A DNA stretch of 23,852 bases, taken from positions 1-23,852 of the forward strand of contig JAZHDF010000039.1 of the NCBI GenBank assembly GCA_036584565.1, in the 5' to 3' direction. The notes below the pieces were generated by a model that worked only from the letters and a program-made list of their open reading frames with translations, made no database searches and was not told the DNA's origin. The stretch comes from UBA9337 sp036584565 (GTDB taxonomy: Bacteria; Patescibacteriota; Minisyncoccia; Moranbacterales; UBA9337). Below are positions 22,160-23,852 of this stretch, one piece after another (the first letter of the stretch is position 1; the number at the start of each line of letters is the position of its first letter). Position numbers and translations under genes: made by a program.

Positions 22160-22711
22160 TTACTTTTTTTCTTGCAAAGGAAATCCCAATGCTCTAAACA
22201 AAACCTCTCCTTCTTCCTTCGTCTTGGCGGTGGTGGTAATATTTATCTGCAAACCGAAAATAAACCTGGCGTCCTCGGCAGAAATTTCCGGAAAAACAAT
22301 GTGCTCCTTGATGCCCAAATTAAGATCTCCTTCTTTACTGACGCTACTGATTTTTACTCCCTGAAAGTCTCTGGTTCTGGGGTAGGCTACATTGTTTAAT
22401 CTGTCGATAAAATCCCACATTCGACTTCCTCTTAAAGTTACCTTAACTCCCACTTCCGAACCTTCTCTAACTTTAAATCCCGCAATAGATTTCTTAGCCT
22501 TGGTCATCAAAGGATTTTGTCCGGTAATAACTCGCAAAGCTTCAACTATATCGCTTATTTTCTCTTTTTCTTTGCCAAGTTTTCCAATACCCACATTCAC
22601 CGTCAATTTCTTTAAACAGGGAATAGCCATGGAATTTTTGTATCCGAAAGCCTCTTTTAATTTGGGAACGACTATTTCCTTATATTTACTTTTAGCGTTA
22701 ACCGTTTTCAT
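22160..22711 (-). CDS. rplE: Ribosomal protein L5 (uL5)
   Basis: The 183-residue product has KLTVNVGIGK, the TGQNPLMTKAKKSIAGFKVREG motif, GVKVTLRGSRMWDFIDRLNN and the late GIKEHIVFPEI segment, all typical of L5. It binds 5S rRNA and contacts the P-site tRNA. Length is standard. Confidence 0.96.
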   Translation of the reverse strand: MKTVNAKSKYKEIVVPKLKEAFGYKNSMAIPCLKKLTVNVGIGKLGKEKEKISDIVEALRVITGQNPLMTKAKKSIAGFKVREGSEVGVKVTLRGSRMWDFIDRLNNVAYPRTRDFQGVKISSVSKEGDLNLGIKEHIVFPEISAEDARFIFGLQINITTTAKTKEEGEVLFRALGFPLQEKK

Positions 22712-22751
22712 AACATTGCTTGATTAGAAATCTTAATTTCAGAATTTTAAA

Positions 22752-23057
22752 TTAGATATTTTTTTGACATTTTTTGCAAACTCGAAACTTCTTGTCGGCT
22801 TCTATTTTGTAACCCACTCGGGTTTCTTTTTTACAAGAAGGACAAATCAACATGACATTGGAAACATCGATCGGAACGGCGATTTCGACTCTTTGCCCTT
22901 TTTCCCCTTCCTTTTTAGGTCGAGTGTGTTTTTTCATCATATTGATACCCTCCACCAAAATCTTATCCTTGGATTTCAATATTTCCAAAACCTTGCCTAC
23001 TTTTCCAGCATCTTTACCGGCAATTACCTTCACTTTGTCGTTTTTCTTAATTCTCAT
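22752..23057 (-). CDS. rplX: Ribosomal protein L24 (uL24)
   Basis: The 101-residue product starts MRIKKNDKVKVIAGKDAGK (KOW motif) and continues with the L24 linker GINMMKKHTRPKKEG. It keeps two Cys pairs, CPSC and CKKC, as in zinc-binding members. It starts large subunit assembly. The leader (23058-23203) is a copy of the one before L14. Confidence 0.96.
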   Translation of the reverse strand: MRIKKNDKVKVIAGKDAGKVGKVLEILKSKDKILVEGINMMKKHTRPKKEGEKGQRVEIAVPIDVSNVMLICPSCKKETRVGYKIEADKKFRVCKKCQKNI

Positions 23058-23203
23058 GTTATTCTCTACAAATTGGCAATCTATACGAAATTACGAATAT
23101 TTTGTATAAATTGCAATCATTTATTGAAATTCTATAGTGCGCTTATTCTTTTTCGAGCACGCCTTTCGCACATTGACAGAAATTCGTACTTCGCAAGATT
23201 TAT
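23058..23203. repeat. Intergenic repeat copy A, between L14 and L24
   Basis: This spacer closely resembles 23570-23720. Shared stretches include GTTATTCTCTAC, CTATACGAAATTACGAATAT, TGTATAAATTGCAATCATTT and AAATTCGTACTTCG. The left half carries ACGAA motifs and the right half TTCGT motifs, so the spacer can fold on itself, though less well than copy B. Confidence 0.7.
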
Positions 23204-23569
23204 TTACAATACTTCCGGCGCCAAGGAAGCTATTTTATTGAAACCTTTCTCTTTAACTTCTCGAGCAACCGGTCCGAAAATTCTACTTCCCTTCGGCTCT
23301 ATACCGTCCACAATAACAGCGGCATTTTGATCAAAGCGAATATAAGAACCGTCCTTTCTCTTTAAACTCTTTTTCTGCCTTACAATTACAGCCTTAACTT
23401 TATCGCCTTTTTTGACCATCCCTCTGGGTTCCGCCGATTTTACCGAAGCCACAATTACGTCTCCGATATAGGCGTAACGCTTGCGAGATCCGCCCAAAAC
23501 CTTGAAGCATTCGATTATTTTTGCTCCGGTATTATCAGCCACTCTTAATTTTGATTCTGATTGTATCAT
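23204..23569 (-). CDS. rplN: Ribosomal protein L14 (uL14)
   Basis: The 121-residue product starts MIQSESKLRVADNTGAK and contains GGSRKRYAYIGDVIVASVK, VIVRQKK, the RFDQNAAV segment and the ending IASLAPEVL, as in all L14 proteins. It forms an intersubunit bridge with 16S rRNA. It is flanked on both sides by copies of the same hairpin-forming spacer. Confidence 0.96.
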   Translation of the reverse strand: MIQSESKLRVADNTGAKIIECFKVLGGSRKRYAYIGDVIVASVKSAEPRGMVKKGDKVKAVIVRQKKSLKRKDGSYIRFDQNAAVIVDGIEPKGSRIFGPVAREVKEKGFNKIASLAPEVL

Positions 23570-23720
23570 GTTATTCTCTACGAATTACGAACTTATACGA
23601 AATTACGAATATTTTGTATAAATTGCAATCATTTATTCAAACTCTATCATTGTGCTTATTTTTTAACTCCCCTCAAGGCACTATTTCGTACATTCGTACA
23701 AATTCGTACTTCGTAGGTAT
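23570..23720. repeat. Intergenic repeat copy B, between S17 and L14, able to form a long hairpin
   Basis: The left side (about 23576-23610) carries CTACGAATTACGAA and TACGAAATTACGAAT. The right side (about 23682-23717) carries ATTTCGTACATTCGTAC and AAATTCGTACTTCGTAG. The two sides are imperfectly complementary over about 33 bases, giving a long stem with a loop of about 70 bases. Copy A at 23058-23203 is a diverged version. Confidence 0.7.
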
Positions 23721-23852
23721 TTATAAAACTTGAAAAGTCTTTTTCTTGCTAATCGGCTTAATGCTGAAAAATTCCACCTTATCCCCCTCCTTGTATTTAT
23801 TATTCTCATCGTGAACATGATATCTCTTGGTAGAACGATATTTCTTGAGGTA
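23721..23852 (-). CDS. rpsQ: Ribosomal protein S17 (uS17), 5'-truncated by the window edge
   Basis: The last 43 residues are read on the minus strand. They show KKYRSTKRYHVHDENN, then YKEGDKVEFFSIKPISKKKTFQVL, the C-terminal half of S17 with its GD-x-V and PISKKK motifs. It is followed by a TAA at 23721-23723. The start lies outside the window. Order S17-L14-L24-L5 is the standard spc operon order. Confidence 0.93.
   Translation of the reverse strand, partial: YLKKYRSTKRYHVHDENNKYKEGDKVEFFSIKPISKKKTFQVL

Overview
The window looks like a chromosomal segment of a Candidate Phyla Radiation (Patescibacteria, Parcubacteria-type) bacterium. Supporting signs are: AT-rich sequence; a tandem array of small 'T4SS_pilin'-type membrane proteins, a family very common in this group; an S5-L15 junction with no L30 gene between them; ribosomal genes whose starts lack Shine-Dalgarno sequences; six tRNA genes with no encoded CCA; and substrate-binding proteins with no adjacent permeases. 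No 16S rRNA gene lies in the window, so the assignment is an inference.

Layout. (1) 1-1880, plus strand: a strong promoter, a structured leader, an SPFH/band-7 membrane protein and an overlapping unknown membrane-anchored protein, closed by a clear terminator. Both genes carry strong Shine-Dalgarno sequences, unlike most of the window. (2) 1948-2025: a GC-rich palindromic element. (3) 2052-7178, minus strand: eight pilin-like genes. The two promoter-proximal ones are fusions of a nearly identical membrane module to two different wall hydrolases, an SLT lytic transglycosylase and an M15-like zinc peptidase. Upstream of them on the same strand are a sugar-type substrate-binding lipoprotein, a methyltransferase and ribonuclease J. 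(4) 11284-14321, minus strand: phosphoglucose/phosphomannose isomerase, a family-5 (peptide-type) substrate-binding protein and SecG. (5) 14351-15918, minus strand: tRNA-Gly, a CAT-anticodon tRNA (probably Ile2), Phe, Ile, Val and Leu, headed by ribosomal protein L19. (6) 16051-19009: a Trm9-like methyltransferase divergent from an Elp3-like radical SAM/GNAT protein, then a Nudix gene interrupted by an in-frame TGA. (7) 19010-19384: non-coding DNA rich in inverted repeats. (8) 19391-23852, minus strand: the end of the ribosomal protein operon, S17 (partial), L14, L24, L5, S14, S8, L6, L18, S5, L15, then a terminator. secY does not follow.

How the genes may work together. The pilin-like array probably builds or remodels an envelope-spanning apparatus: small two-helix subunits plus two wall-cutting enzymes carrying the same type of module would fit local opening of peptidoglycan. 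No secretion ATPase is visible here. The Elp3-like and Trm9-like pair, transcribed from overlapping divergent promoters, could make cm5U and then mcm5U at the tRNA wobble base, a route best known in eukaryotes. The most interesting items are the wall-hydrolase/pilin fusions, the Elp3/Trm9-like pair, the duplicated hairpin spacers inside the ribosomal operon and the structured non-coding region after L15.
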